Below the pieces are notes generated by a model, which saw only the letters and a program-made list of their open reading frames with translations, was not told the DNA's origin and made no database searches. Below, piece after piece: positions 26,254 through 35,886 of a stretch of 64,000 nt of DNA. The translations under genes and the position numbers were made by a program. The stretch is from JALZEG01 sp035942255 (lineage in GTDB: Bacteria; Actinomycetota; CADDZG01; WHSQ01), in NCBI GenBank assembly GCA_035942255.1, contig DASZDG010000044.1:89483-153482 (forward strand). Direction: 5' to 3'. The stretch's first letter is position 1. The number at the start of each line of letters is the position of its first letter.

Positions 26254-27369
26254 TCAGCCCAGGCGGTCCTGGAAGGCCTTCGTGAGCACCGGGAAGAGCG
26301 TGTAGAGGACGATCGCCCCTACGGCGATCGGGAAGCCGAAGATCACGTCTCCCCTGTCGAGGTAGCGGAAGGCCAGCGCGGCCCCCGCGGCGAGCGCCGA
26401 CCACAGGTACATGACCAGGACGGCCTGACGGTGGCCGTGGCCGAGGTCCATCAGGCGGTGGTGCAGGTGCTCCTTGTCGGCGTGGAACACGCTGCGCCTG
26501 CGCCTCGCCCGGCGCGCGATCGCGAGCAGCGCGTCGAGGATCGGGAGCGCGATCACCATCAACGGCACGGCCAGCGGGAGGTACGCGAGGAACACCTCGG
26601 AGCTCGACGGCGTCACGTCGATCTGCGGCAGGTTCCCGACGCCCGCCACGGTCGTCGCGCCGAGGACGAGCCCGAGCAGCATGCTCCCCGAGTCGCCCAT
26701 GAAGATCCTCGCCGGATGGAAGTTGTGGCGCAGGAAGCCCAGCGCGATGCCGACGATCACGATCGCGACGAGCGGCGCGGTCGGCACGGTCCCGTACAGC
26801 CCCTGCTGCCCGATCTGGAACGTGTAGACGAAGAACGACGCGGCGGCGATCGCGACGATGCCGGCCGCGAGCCCGTCGAGACCATCGACGAGGTTCACGG
26901 CGTTGATCATCGCGACCAGCCACAGCACGGTCACCAGCACGGACACGTCGTCCGAGAGGTTGTAGGCCTCGCCGCCGGGCAGCAGGACGTACTGCATCTT
27001 GACGCCGGAGAGGAAGAGGATGCCGGAGGCGAAGACCTGACCGGCGAGCTTCACGGGGGCCGGGAGGTCCCTGAGGTCGTCCACGACACCGAGCAGGAAG
27101 ATGATCACGGCGCCGGCGAGGATCCCCCAGGCCTCGAGCGACGAGGTGAACACGCCCTCGAACTCGGGCATCCGGCTGGCGACCGCACCCGCGGCAACCA
27201 GTCCGGCGAACAACGCGAAGCCCCCGAGCGTCGGAGTGGGATGCGCGTGGACCTTGCGGTCGTTCGGCTGGTCGATCGCCCCGAACCGCACCGCGGCGAT
27301 CCGCACCAACGGCGTCGTCGCGAACGCGACCGCGAACGCGACGAGCCCGACCAGCAGGTAGGGGGTCAT
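26254..27369 (-). CDS. Polyprenyl-phosphate N-acetylhexosamine-1-phosphate transferase (WecA/TagO/MraY family)
   Basis: 371 residues, about eleven membrane helices. Signatures: GVVDDLRDL (Asp pair on a cytoplasmic loop), NAVNLVDGLDGLAAGI, FMGDSGSMLLG, and HLHHRLMDLGHGHRQA, the His-rich loop of the WecA/TagO branch. It moves a sugar-1-phosphate from UDP-GlcNAc to undecaprenyl phosphate, starting a teichoic-acid-like polymer, arabinogalactan-type linker or other wall glycan. It lies 4 bases after glyA in the run leading from prfA toward the atp operon, a common actinobacterial order. Confidence 0.92.
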   Translation of the reverse strand: MTPYLLVGLVAFAVAFATTPLVRIAAVRFGAIDQPNDRKVHAHPTPTLGGFALFAGLVAAGAVASRMPEFEGVFTSSLEAWGILAGAVIIFLLGVVDDLRDLPAPVKLAGQVFASGILFLSGVKMQYVLLPGGEAYNLSDDVSVLVTVLWLVAMINAVNLVDGLDGLAAGIVAIAAASFFVYTFQIGQQGLYGTVPTAPLVAIVIVGIALGFLRHNFHPARIFMGDSGSMLLGLVLGATTVAGVGNLPQIDVTPSSSEVFLAYLPLAVPLMVIALPILDALLAIARRARRRRSVFHADKEHLHHRLMDLGHGHRQAVLVMYLWSALAAGAALAFRYLDRGDVIFGFPIAVGAIVLYTLFPVLTKAFQDRLG

Positions 27370-27373
27370 GCCC

Positions 27374-28639
27374 TCAGGCTACGTCCGGATAGGGGCGGAA
27401 GCGGGCGGTGAGCTCGCGGACGCGGCCGGCGACATCGCGGGCGATGTCCTCCTCGTCGGACTTCAGCACCCGTGCGATCAGCCGGGCGACCTCGACGATC
27501 TCGTCCTCCTTCATCCCGGTCGTCGTCGCGGCGGGCGTCCCGACCCTGATGCCCGAGGCGACGAACGGCTTCTCGGGGTCGTACGGGATCGCGTTCTTGT
27601 TGACCGTGATCCCGACGGCGTCGAGACGCGTCTCCGCGTCGCGGCCCGTGATCCCGATCGGCCGGAGGTCGACGAGCATCAGGTGGTTGTCGGTCCCGCC
27701 GGAGACGATGCGAAGTCCCTCCTCGGTAAGCGTGGCCGCCATCGCTTGCGCGTTCCGCACGGTCTGGTGGGCGTACTCCCGGAACTCCTCGGTCGCCGCC
27801 TCGGCAAACGCAACGGCCTTCGCCGCGATCGAGTGCATCAAGGGGCCCCCTTGCCATCCGGGGAACACCGACTTGTCGATGGCCGAGCCGAGGTCGGACT
27901 TGCACATGATCATCGCCCCGCGCGGCCCCCGCAGCGTCTTGTGGGTCGTGCACGTGACGATGTCGGCGTGCGGGACGGGGTTCGGGTGCGCTCCGCCGGC
28001 GACCAGGCCGATGAAGTGCGCGGCATCGACGAGGAACATCGCTCCGACCTCGTCGGCGATCGAGCGGAACGCTTCGAAGTCCCAGACCCGCGAGTACGCG
28101 GAGGCCCCCGCGACGATCATCTTGGGCTTCTCCTTCACCGCGATCGCGCGCACCTTGTCGTAGTCGATCAGCTCGGTGTCCTCCTCGACGCCGTAGGAGA
28201 CGGCGCGGAACAGCTTGCCGGAGAAGCTCACGGGGAAGCCGTGCGTGAGGTGGCCGCCGTGCGCCAGCGACATCCCGAGCAGCGTGTCCCCCGGCTCCAT
28301 GAACGCGAAGTACCCGGCCACGTTCGCCTGCGCACCCGCGTGGGGCTGCACGTTCACGTGCTCGGCGCCGAACAGCGTCTTCGCCCGCTCGATCGCCAGG
28401 TTCTCGACGACGTCGACGTGCTCGCAGCCCCCGTAGTAGCGGCGGCCCGGATAGCCCTCGGCGTACTTGTTCGTCAACGGCGTCCCCAGCGCGGCGAGCA
28501 CCGCGGTCGACGAGAAGTTCTCCGACGCGATCAGCTCGATCTTCGTGTTCTCGCGATGGACCTCCGCGAGGATCGCGTCCGCCGCCTCGGGGTCGACCTT
28601 CTCGACCGCGGCCCAGTCCGCCCAGCCCGGGTTGCTCAC
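27374..28639 (-). CDS. glyA: Serine hydroxymethyltransferase
   Basis: 421 residues, usual size. It converts serine plus tetrahydrofolate to glycine plus methylene-tetrahydrofolate with PLP. The PLP lysine is in TCTTHKTLRGPRG; NVQPHAGAQAN, GRRYYGG and VDAAHFIGLVA are conserved. The start chosen is GTG at 28639, which overlaps the rpiB stop by 4 bases (GTGA) and follows GAGGAG; the open frame runs further upstream, but that part has no family similarity. Confidence 0.97.
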   Translation of the reverse strand: MSNPGWADWAAVEKVDPEAADAILAEVHRENTKIELIASENFSSTAVLAALGTPLTNKYAEGYPGRRYYGGCEHVDVVENLAIERAKTLFGAEHVNVQPHAGAQANVAGYFAFMEPGDTLLGMSLAHGGHLTHGFPVSFSGKLFRAVSYGVEEDTELIDYDKVRAIAVKEKPKMIVAGASAYSRVWDFEAFRSIADEVGAMFLVDAAHFIGLVAGGAHPNPVPHADIVTCTTHKTLRGPRGAMIMCKSDLGSAIDKSVFPGWQGGPLMHSIAAKAVAFAEAATEEFREYAHQTVRNAQAMAATLTEEGLRIVSGGTDNHLMLVDLRPIGITGRDAETRLDAVGITVNKNAIPYDPEKPFVASGIRVGTPAATTTGMKEDEIVEVARLIARVLKSDEEDIARDVAGRVRELTARFRPYPDVA

Positions 28640-29088
28640 GCGCCACACTCCTCTTGCTCGATGGCCGCGATCTGCTCGACGCGCGGCACGTGTCGTCCGC
28701 CCTCGAAGGGCGTCGTCAGGAACAGGTCGAGAATCCGGAACGCCATCTCGGTCGCGACGATGCGGGCGCCGAGGGCGAGGACGTTCGCGTCGTTGTGCTC
28801 GCGCGCGAGGCGGGCGGTGTACTCGTCGAGGCAGAGGGCGGCCCGAACGCCGTGCACCTTGTTCGCGGAGATCGCCTCGCCCTGGCCGCTGCCGCCCATG
28901 ACGACGCCCCGGTCGGCCCGGCCCGACGCTACGGCGCGCCCCACGGCGGCGCAGAAGCGCGGATAGTCGGCCGGTTCCTCGGAGTCGGTGCCGAGGTCGG
29001 CCACCTCGTGGCCGAGCTCCTTCAGCCGGTGTGCGACGGCCGACTTCAGGGCGTAGCCCGCGTGGTCGGCTCCCAGCGCGATCTTCAC
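28636..29088 (-). CDS. rpiB: Ribose-5-phosphate isomerase B, actinobacterial Glu type
   Basis: 150 residues of the RpiB/LacAB fold. It interconverts ribose 5-phosphate and ribulose 5-phosphate. ADHAGYALK at the start and EHNDANVLALGAR are family blocks. Where E. coli RpiB has the catalytic Cys, this protein reads GGSGQGEAI, with the Glu base used by the Mycobacterium tuberculosis enzyme, which supports actinobacterial origin. It is translationally coupled to glyA downstream. Confidence 0.95.
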   Translation of the reverse strand: MKIALGADHAGYALKSAVAHRLKELGHEVADLGTDSEEPADYPRFCAAVGRAVASGRADRGVVMGGSGQGEAISANKVHGVRAALCLDEYTARLAREHNDANVLALGARIVATEMAFRILDLFLTTPFEGGRHVPRVEQIAAIEQEECGA

Positions 29089-29112
29089 CTCCGCATCCTA
29101 GAAGACCGCCCG

Positions 29113-29637
29113 CTAGGAGCCGGGTTTTCGCGGACACAGGACGTCGGCCAGCACCTTCACGCCCTCCTCTATCTCGGCCGCGGCACGCGCGTAGGCGCGA
29201 GGCGGGAGCCCCATCGGGTCGTCGACGTCGAGGCTCCGGCGGGACGCGGGGCGGGTCGCGGCGAGCAATCCTTCGAGGCCCCCGCCGGGCGTCAGCTCGA
29301 GCTCGGCCAGCTCCTTCATCAGGCGGACCCTGGGAAGCGCCTCGGGCACCTCCTGCGCGATCTCCCTGACGTGGACGCTCGTCATCGCGATGACGAGGTC
29401 GGCCTCCGCGATCTCGGCCGCGTCCAGCGCACGCGAGCGATGCGCCGCGAGGTCGATCCCGCGGCCCCCGAGGGTCGTCACCGCGTCGCGAGTCGCCGGC
29501 TGCTGCGCGAGGCCCCACGTCCCGCAGCTCGAGACCTCCACGTCCGTGCAACCGCGCGCCGACAGCTCGTGCCGCAGCATCGCCTCACCCATCGGAGACC
29601 GGCAGATGTTGCCGGTGCACACGAACACGATCTTCAT
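29113..29637 (-). CDS. Low-molecular-weight protein-tyrosine-phosphatase
   Basis: 174 residues. The catalytic P-loop CTGNICRSP (C-x5-R-S) is at the N-terminus, and the general acid is the Asp of DVDDPMG. Such enzymes remove phosphate from protein tyrosines (or arginines in some species) and often act on wall or capsule polymer regulation. It starts 33 bases from the divergent carboxypeptidase gene and ends 24 bases before rpiB, so it may head the phosphatase-rpiB-glyA-wecA unit. Confidence 0.92.
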   Translation of the reverse strand: MKIVFVCTGNICRSPMGEAMLRHELSARGCTDVEVSSCGTWGLAQQPATRDAVTTLGGRGIDLAAHRSRALDAAEIAEADLVIAMTSVHVREIAQEVPEALPRVRLMKELAELELTPGGGLEGLLAATRPASRRSLDVDDPMGLPPRAYARAAAEIEEGVKVLADVLCPRKPGS

Positions 29638-29670
29638 AGGCCGAGAGATTGACAGGATACGGTTGAGGCC

Positions 29671-31167
29671 GTGAGCAACCGCTGGGAATCGCTGCTGCCG
29701 CGCCTCCACGAGATCGCCGATCTCGCCGCCGCGCTGCGGCTCCTCCACTGGGACCAGGCCGTGATGATGCCGCCGGGCGGCGGGCCGTCGCGCGCCCGCG
29801 CGATCGCCACGCTCGAGGGCATGCTCCACGAGCGCATGACGGCCCCCGAGATGGGCGACGCGCTCGGCGAGCTCACGGGAGACGAGTCGCTCGACGACGA
29901 GACCCGTGCACATGTCCGCGTGCTCAGCCGCGACTACGAGAAGGCGACGAAGGTCCCGCCCGACCTCGTGAAGGAGCTCGCCGAGCTCGAGGGCCTCGCG
30001 TACCAGGCGTGGACGAAGGCCCGGCCGGCGTCGGACTTCTCGATCCTCCTGCCCCATCTCGAGCGGATGGTGCAGCTGAAGAAGGAGCAGGCCGACGCGC
30101 TCGGGTGGGAGGGCGAGCGCTACGACGCCTTGCTCGACACCTACGAGCCGGACATGAAGACCGCCGAGGTAGAGGTGATGTTCGCCGAGCTGACGAACGG
30201 GCTGCGCCCGCTCGTCGAAGAGGTCCTCGGCTCCGCGCCGGAGACGCCGGAGTTCCTCACGCGGACGTACGACCCCGCGAAGCAGGAGGCGTTCTCGCAG
30301 TGGCTGGTCGAGAGGCTCGGCTTCGACACGCACGGCGGGCGTCTCGACACGTCGCCGCACCCGTTCACGGCACAGATCGCGCCCGGCGACGTCCGGCAGA
30401 CGACGAAGGCCGACCCGCGCGACCTGATGATGTCGATCTTCGCGACGATCCACGAGACCGGCCACGCGCTGTACGAGCAGGGCATACCGGAGAGGCTCGC
30501 CGGCCTGCCCGCGGGACACGCGCCCTCGCTCGGGCTGCACGAGTCGCAGTCGCGCATGTGGGAGAACCAGGTCGGCCGCAGCCGCGCGTTCACCGAGTTC
30601 ATGCTCCCCCACCTGAAGGAGCACTTCCCCGAGGAGCTCGGGATGATCACGCCGGAGGACTTCTACACCGGCGCGAACCACCCGCGGCGGACGCTCATCC
30701 GCGTCACGGCGGACGAGCTCACGTACAACCTGCACGTCGCCTTGCGGTTCGAGATCGAGATCGCGCTGTTCCGCGACGAGCTCGCGGTCGCCGACCTGCC
30801 GGACGCCTGGGACGCCGGGATGGAGAAGCACCTGGGGATCCGGCCCGACGGCCACGCCGACGGCGTCCTGCAGGACATGCACTGGTCGATCGGCGCCCTC
30901 GGGTACTTCCCGACGTACACGCTCGGCAACCTGTACGCCGCGGCGCTCTACGCGCGGGCGCGGGCGGACCTGCCGGACCTCGACGCCGACCTCCGCCGGG
31001 GCGACGGGTCGCGGCTGTTGCAGTGGATGCGCGACAAGATCCATTCACAGGCCTACCTGAAGCCGGCGAAGGAGCTGGGCGAGGACGTCCTGGGCGAGCC
31101 GCTCAGCGCGCGGCCGTTCCTCGACTACGTCGGCGACAAGTTCAGGAACCTCTACGCGCGGTCCTGA
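29671..31167 (+). CDS. M32-family metallocarboxypeptidase
   Basis: 498 residues, full length. The zinc site is HETGH (HExxH), with the third ligand Glu in LHESQSRMWEN; both are signatures of thermostable carboxypeptidase Taq. It trims C-terminal residues from peptides in the cytoplasm. The GTG start has no ribosome site, but TACGGT lies 7 bases upstream, which suggests a leaderless mRNA. It is a plus-strand gene in an otherwise minus-strand run, and its last 26 bases overlap the convergent tsaC gene. Confidence 0.95.
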   Translation: MSNRWESLLPRLHEIADLAAALRLLHWDQAVMMPPGGGPSRARAIATLEGMLHERMTAPEMGDALGELTGDESLDDETRAHVRVLSRDYEKATKVPPDLVKELAELEGLAYQAWTKARPASDFSILLPHLERMVQLKKEQADALGWEGERYDALLDTYEPDMKTAEVEVMFAELTNGLRPLVEEVLGSAPETPEFLTRTYDPAKQEAFSQWLVERLGFDTHGGRLDTSPHPFTAQIAPGDVRQTTKADPRDLMMSIFATIHETGHALYEQGIPERLAGLPAGHAPSLGLHESQSRMWENQVGRSRAFTEFMLPHLKEHFPEELGMITPEDFYTGANHPRRTLIRVTADELTYNLHVALRFEIEIALFRDELAVADLPDAWDAGMEKHLGIRPDGHADGVLQDMHWSIGALGYFPTYTLGNLYAAALYARARADLPDLDADLRRGDGSRLLQWMRDKIHSQAYLKPAKELGEDVLGEPLSARPFLDYVGDKFRNLYARS

Positions 31168-31726
31168 CCCAACCGAGCACCTCTGCCGCTGCCAGCGCAC
31201 CTTCCCGCAACACCTTCGGCTCGCCCGCGAGGCTCACGATCGTCGAGGGGAGCCCGTCGCAGGCGCCTCCGTCCAGGCACGGCACCCCGGGCCACAGCGT
31301 CCGCGCCGCGTCGCACGTGGAGGCCGGAGGCTCGCCTGAGAGGTTCGCGCTCGTGACCGCGAGGGGGCCGGTGCGCCGGAGCACCTCCAGAGTCAGCGGG
31401 TGCTTCGGGACCCTGACGGCGACCGTGCCCGCGTCGGTGCCGCCGAGGTCGGCGGTGAATCCCGTAGCTCTGGGAACGACGAGCGTGAGGGGGCCGGGCC
31501 ACGCCCGCTCCGCGAGGTGCAGCGCGACGTCGCCGAGCTCGGCGATCTGAGCCAGCTGCACCACGTCGGCCCCCAGCACGGGCAACGCCTTCTCGATCGG
31601 CCGCCTCTTGAGCTCGAAGACGATGCGCGCCTGCTCGGGGAGCGCGCCGACGCCGTAGACGGTGTCGGTGGGGAGGATCGCGGGCTCGCCTCGACGGAGC
31701 GCGGCCGCTACGTCTGAGACGTCCAC
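31142..31726 (-). CDS. tsaC: L-threonylcarbamoyladenylate synthase (Sua5/YrdC family)
   Basis: 194 residues: a YrdC domain alone, without the Sua5 C-terminal domain. It makes threonylcarbamoyl-AMP for the t6A modification of ANN-reading tRNAs. PTDTVYGVGA, ELKRRPIEKALPV and TSANLSGEPP are the ATP/threonine-binding blocks. It overlaps the 3' end of prmC by 19 bases, in the classical prfA-prmC-tsaC order. Confidence 0.93.
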   Translation of the reverse strand: MDVSDVAAALRRGEPAILPTDTVYGVGALPEQARIVFELKRRPIEKALPVLGADVVQLAQIAELGDVALHLAERAWPGPLTLVVPRATGFTADLGGTDAGTVAVRVPKHPLTLEVLRRTGPLAVTSANLSGEPPASTCDAARTLWPGVPCLDGGACDGLPSTIVSLAGEPKVLREGALAAAEVLGWVRTARRGS

Positions 31727-32490
31727 CGGCCCTCGGCGATCCTGTCCCTGCCGTTGAGGTCCGGGCCGATCGCGACGTCAGCGTACCCGCGGTCGGAGAG
31801 CAGGCGGCGGACCGCGGCCCCCTGCGTCTCGCCGATCTCGAGGAATACCCAGCCGCCGGGGCGCAACCACTCGGGGGCCGCCGCGACGATCCTCTCGATG
31901 ACCGACGTCGCACGGCCCGGCGCGAACAGGGCTCCACTCGGCTCATGCTCCACGACGTCGTGCGGCAACAGGTCCCGTTCGTTCTCGTCGACGTAGGGCG
32001 GGTTCGATACGACGACGTCGACCGCCCCGCGCAGCTCCGCCGGGAACGGCTCGAAGAGGTCGCCGGAGAAGAGCTCCACACGGAGCCCCAGCGAGTCTCG
32101 GTTGCGCGCCGCCCACTGCACCGCGGTCGCCGACAGCTCCGACGCGACGACGCGTGCGTCCGGCCGTTCGTCCGCCACCGACAGCGCGATCGCGCCCGAC
32201 CCCGTGCACAGGTCGGCGAGGACGCCGCCGCGCGGCAGCAACTCCATCGCCCTCTCCGCGACCAGCTCCGTCTCCGGTCGCGGGATGAAGACGCCCGGAC
32301 CTACGGCGAGCTCCAGCCTCCGGAACGCCGCCGTCCCGAGCACGTACTGGAGCGGCTCCCCCGCGAGGCGCCTGCGGACGAGGTCGGCGACGTCCCGCTC
32401 CCCCGCCGCCTGCCGGATCCACCTTGCCTCCGCGTCCGGCGACTCGATGCCGCCGGCGGCGAGCTCGTCGCGGATGTCGCGCGAGGTCAG
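31708..32490 (-). CDS. prmC: Release-factor glutamine methyltransferase
   Basis: 260 residues. It methylates the glutamine of the GGQ motif in RF1/RF2. The SAM-binding block is DLCTGSGAIALS, and the catalytic motif NPPYVDENE contains NPPY. FIPRPETELVAE is the family N-terminal signature. No ATG, GTG or TTG start is available; the best start is CTG at 32490, which overlaps the prfA stop by 4 bases (CTGA) and lies 10 bases after GGAG. This copies the ATGA/GTGA coupling seen at other junctions here. Confidence 0.92.
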   Translation of the reverse strand: MTSRDIRDELAAGGIESPDAEARWIRQAAGERDVADLVRRRLAGEPLQYVLGTAAFRRLELAVGPGVFIPRPETELVAERAMELLPRGGVLADLCTGSGAIALSVADERPDARVVASELSATAVQWAARNRDSLGLRVELFSGDLFEPFPAELRGAVDVVVSNPPYVDENERDLLPHDVVEHEPSGALFAPGRATSVIERIVAAAPEWLRPGGWVFLEIGETQGAAVRRLLSDRGYADVAIGPDLNGRDRIAEGRWTSQT

Positions 32491-33563
32491 GATCCGTCGT
32501 CTCCGAGCGACTCGGCCTTCTCGCTGTTCGCCAGCGCCTCGATGAGGTCGTCGAGGTCGCCCTCGAGGATCTCTGCGAGCCGGTGCGCCGTGTACCCGAT
32601 GCGGTGGTCGGTCACGCGGTTGTCCGGGAAGTTGTACGTCCTGATCCGCTCGGACCGGTCGCCGGTCCGTACCTGCGACTTGCGTTCCTCGGCCGCGGCG
32701 CGCTGCTGCTCTTCCTGTTTCGCCTGGAGCAGGCGGGCGCGCAGGATCCTCATGGCCTTCGCCTTGTTCTGGAGCTGCGACTTCTCGTCCTGGCACGCGA
32801 CCTCGACTCCGGTCGGGAGGTGCTTGATCCTCACGGCGGAGTCCGTGGTGTTGACCGACTGTCCTCCGGGTCCGCTCGAGCGGTACACGTCGATCTTCAG
32901 GTCGCTCGGGTCGATCTCGACGTCGACCTCCTCGGCCTCCGGCAGCACGAGCACCCCCGCGGCAGACGTGTGGATGCGCCCGCTCGACTCCGTCACGGGG
33001 ACGCGCTGCACGCGGTGCACGCCGGCCTCGTGCTTGAGGCGTGAGTACGCGCCCTTGCCCTTGACCGCGAACGTGATCTCCTTGAAGCCGTTCACGCCGG
33101 TCTCGTTCGAGTTGAGGACCTCGGTCTTCCAGCGGTTCTGCTCGGCAAAGCGCGAGTACATCCGGTAGAGGTCCGCCGCGAAGAGGCCGGCCTCGTCGCC
33201 TCCGGCGCCGGCGCGGATCTCGACGATCACGTCCTTGTCGTCGTTCGGGTCCTTGGGGACGAGAGCGGCGGCGATCTCCTCGGCGAGCGCGTCGCGGGCG
33301 GCGCTCTGCGTCGCGATCTCCTCCTCGAGGTAGTCGCGCTCGTCGGGGGCCGAGCCCGAGAGCATCTCCTTCGCCTGCTCGATGTCGTCCGAGGCCGCCC
33401 GGTACCGGCGCCACGCATCCACCGTCGGCCTGAGGTCGGAGTGCTCCTTGCCGAGCGACCGCAGCTCGTCGGGGCGGCTCGCCAGGACAGGGTCGGCCAG
33501 GAGGCGCTCGACCTCCTCGAAGCGCCTCTCCATCTCGTTCAGTCTGTCTTCGGGCAGCTGCAT
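32487..33563 (-). CDS. prfA: Peptide chain release factor 1
   Basis: 358 residues from an ATG after GAGGAG. SSGPGGQSVN holds the GGQ peptidyl-tRNA hydrolysis motif. The stop-codon reading loop is RVPVTESSGR, with PVT (PxT), which identifies RF1 (UAA/UAG) and not RF2. It is translationally coupled to prmC, which modifies its GGQ. A longer reading frame upstream lacks family similarity and is not used. Confidence 0.97.
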   Translation of the reverse strand: MQLPEDRLNEMERRFEEVERLLADPVLASRPDELRSLGKEHSDLRPTVDAWRRYRAASDDIEQAKEMLSGSAPDERDYLEEEIATQSAARDALAEEIAAALVPKDPNDDKDVIVEIRAGAGGDEAGLFAADLYRMYSRFAEQNRWKTEVLNSNETGVNGFKEITFAVKGKGAYSRLKHEAGVHRVQRVPVTESSGRIHTSAAGVLVLPEAEEVDVEIDPSDLKIDVYRSSGPGGQSVNTTDSAVRIKHLPTGVEVACQDEKSQLQNKAKAMRILRARLLQAKQEEQQRAAAEERKSQVRTGDRSERIRTYNFPDNRVTDHRIGYTAHRLAEILEGDLDDLIEALANSEKAESLGDDGS

Positions 33564-33733
33564 CGCGGGTGTGCTCCTCGGATCTGGCGTCGTTCCCGGC
33601 ACGCCGGCGGAACGCGCCCGGAAAGTGGCCGCGAGCGGCCGGGGCCGGGTGCCGGGACGGTTCGCGAAGGATACACCTGGCCCTTTGGGGCCCACCTGTA
33701 GTAGTGATGAGCCCGAGCGACTGAGGGGCGCAC

Positions 33734-35716
33734 ATGGGCACCACGAGAAGGACTTTCATCGGAGGGATGGCCGCCGCGGGGGCTGCCGTCGCCGCGCGCG
33801 CCGTCCCGGCCCTCGCCCGCCGGCGCAAGCGCAAGAAGCCGGAGCCGAAGTGGCTGTTCCGCGATCGCTTGCAGCGGCGCGACACTCCCGGCTGGGGCTG
33901 GCCGTGGTTCAACCAGAGGTACGGGCGGCGCTGGGCCGTGTCGGGCCATCGGGGGGTCTACGGCCTCCCGCCGACGGAGAACACCGTCTATTACCGGCCG
34001 AACCCCATCCTGGTCCTCGACCACGACGTGGCGAACGTCGACCTGCGCGCGACGATCTCGATGTCGAACCCCTCGGCGCGGTTCGGCCTGCTCGCGCGGG
34101 CGTCGGGATACGCCGACTACTACGCCGCCCACATCGGGCCCGGCAACCACCTGCGGCTCGTGCGTTGCGGCCACCACGACGAGAAGATCCTGGCGCGCAA
34201 GCCCTTCTACGTCGAGGCGAGCCGCAGGTACCGGATCAGGTTCCAGGTACGGGGCACCCGTCCGGTCCGGCTGAAGGTGAAGGCGTGGCCGGTGAACGAG
34301 CCCGAGCCGCCGGGGTGGAACGTCGACACGGCCGACGCGTCCCCGGCCGCGCTGACCGATGCCGGTCCCTTCGGAGTGTTCGCCGAGCACGCGATCGACG
34401 GCCGCGGCGCCGCGATGAGGGTCGGCGACGTCGTCGCGTGGTCGCAGGACAAGCGCTCCTACACGGCCCCCTCGATCACGTACTCGATGGCGGGCCCGGT
34501 CCAGCGGGGCCGGGCGAAGGTCGTGGCGAAGTCGGCGGTCCCCGCCCGGATCGGCTTCGAGTACGGCTCCGACGCGACGTTCACGCACGGCGTGCGCCGC
34601 GTCTGGGCCGGCCACAGCTCGGACCGCGCGCAGACCGCGTCGGCCGAGCTCGACCTCGCTGGCTTCGACGCGTCCGCGGTCGTGCACTGGAGAGCGTGGG
34701 CGGAGCGGCGGAACGTGCGCGTCTACGGGCCGACCTCGAGCTTCCGCATGCCCCCGGCCGCGGGGCTCCCTGTCCGGTTCGCGTTCGGGTCGTGCACCCG
34801 CTGGCAGCCGTCGCCGCGTCGGTCGTTCGAGCAGGCTCGCCTCCAGCTCCCCGACTTCTACTTGCACCAGGGGGACTTCGGGTACGTGCCGCACCGCGTG
34901 ATCGCACACGCGCCGGACACGTACCAGGACCACTGGATCAGGATGCTGATGGACCCCGGCTTCGGCGCGCTCACGCGCTCGACGGCGATCTCGATGTCGC
35001 AGGACGACGCCGACTACGGGACGAACCTCGCCGACCGCAACACGCTGAGGCGGTTCACGATCCGCGCGCACGACGAGCTGACGGCGAACCCGCGCTCCGC
35101 GTACTACACGTTCCGCTACGGCGACGTCGCCGTGTTCGTGATCGACACACGCCGTTACTCAACGGGGAAGAAGGTCGAGCCGGAGCGGCGCTCGAAGCTG
35201 GGGGCCCAGCAGAAGCGGTGGCTCTTCGACGAGATGCAGCGAGCGGCGGACGACGACGCCGGCCTGCTCGTCGTCGCTTCGCCGCAGGCGTTCGGCTCCG
35301 ACCACAGCCCTGCGTCGTGGCGCAAGGGCTTCGCCCAGGAGTGGGCGGAGCTCATGGACTTCTTCGACGCGCTCGGGACGCCGGTGCTCATCGTGTCCGG
35401 CGACGCCCACGGGCACCGGCTCCACGAGTACCCGCAGAAGAGCCTCGACCCGAGCGTCCCGAGGATCGTCGAGTTCGTCTCGTCGGGGACCGAGCAGAAC
35501 AAGTTCTCGGACGACGTCGACCCGGAGATCCTCCTGAGGCAGGCGAAGGGGTCGGGGTTCGGCCTCGTGGAGCTGGGGCCGGAGGAGACGAGGGCGGGGC
35601 AGCGGACGCGGACGCTGACGCTCACGCCGCTGCGGAGCTCGGACGGGACACCGCTGTGGGCCCCGCAGCGCTACCTGGTCGTGCGGGGCGTCGGGATCAT
35701 CCCGGTCATCCTCTAG
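33734..35716 (+). CDS. PhoD-like metallophosphatase with Tat signal and N-terminal lectin-like domain
   Basis: 660 residues. TTRRTFIGG is a twin-arginine motif, followed by an Ala-rich helix, so export by Tat in folded form is likely. Residues about 45-240 form a beta-rich domain (family-16/ConA-like, with FGLLARAS and YRIRFQV). The catalytic part has GSCT, HQGDFGY and VSGDAHGHRLHEYP, metal-binding blocks of PhoD/purple-acid-type phosphatases, and SSGTEQNKFS. It should hydrolyse phosphate mono- or diesters outside the cell. It breaks the prfA-DUF1385 synteny on the opposite strand. Confidence 0.86.
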   Translation: MGTTRRTFIGGMAAAGAAVAARAVPALARRRKRKKPEPKWLFRDRLQRRDTPGWGWPWFNQRYGRRWAVSGHRGVYGLPPTENTVYYRPNPILVLDHDVANVDLRATISMSNPSARFGLLARASGYADYYAAHIGPGNHLRLVRCGHHDEKILARKPFYVEASRRYRIRFQVRGTRPVRLKVKAWPVNEPEPPGWNVDTADASPAALTDAGPFGVFAEHAIDGRGAAMRVGDVVAWSQDKRSYTAPSITYSMAGPVQRGRAKVVAKSAVPARIGFEYGSDATFTHGVRRVWAGHSSDRAQTASAELDLAGFDASAVVHWRAWAERRNVRVYGPTSSFRMPPAAGLPVRFAFGSCTRWQPSPRRSFEQARLQLPDFYLHQGDFGYVPHRVIAHAPDTYQDHWIRMLMDPGFGALTRSTAISMSQDDADYGTNLADRNTLRRFTIRAHDELTANPRSAYYTFRYGDVAVFVIDTRRYSTGKKVEPERRSKLGAQQKRWLFDEMQRAADDDAGLLVVASPQAFGSDHSPASWRKGFAQEWAELMDFFDALGTPVLIVSGDAHGHRLHEYPQKSLDPSVPRIVEFVSSGTEQNKFSDDVDPEILLRQAKGSGFGLVELGPEETRAGQRTRTLTLTPLRSSDGTPLWAPQRYLVVRGVGIIPVIL

Positions 35717-35886
35717 GAGCGCGCGTTCTTTGTGCGAAAACCCTCGCTGAGCGAAGGCGACGGGACGACGAACGTCCTCGAAACGCATCGATCAGCCTTC
35801 CCAGGCGCGTAAGGAAATGGCCGCCTCGGCCGTACCTCCTCCGAGAGGGGCGCATCGGCGCGCCCACCGGACGGAAGGGCGGATCC

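Noticed and set aside
28640..29551. Extended glyA frame reaching back through rpiB and the phosphatase
   Set aside because: The upstream part has no similarity to any family and overlaps two clear genes; the GTG at 28639 has a ribosome site and GTGA coupling.
33382..35800. Long plus-strand frame running through prfA and the PhoD gene into the secreted-protein gene
   Set aside because: Only its last part (from 35887) has a signal peptide and conserved content; the earlier part is an off-frame reading of the PhoD-like gene.
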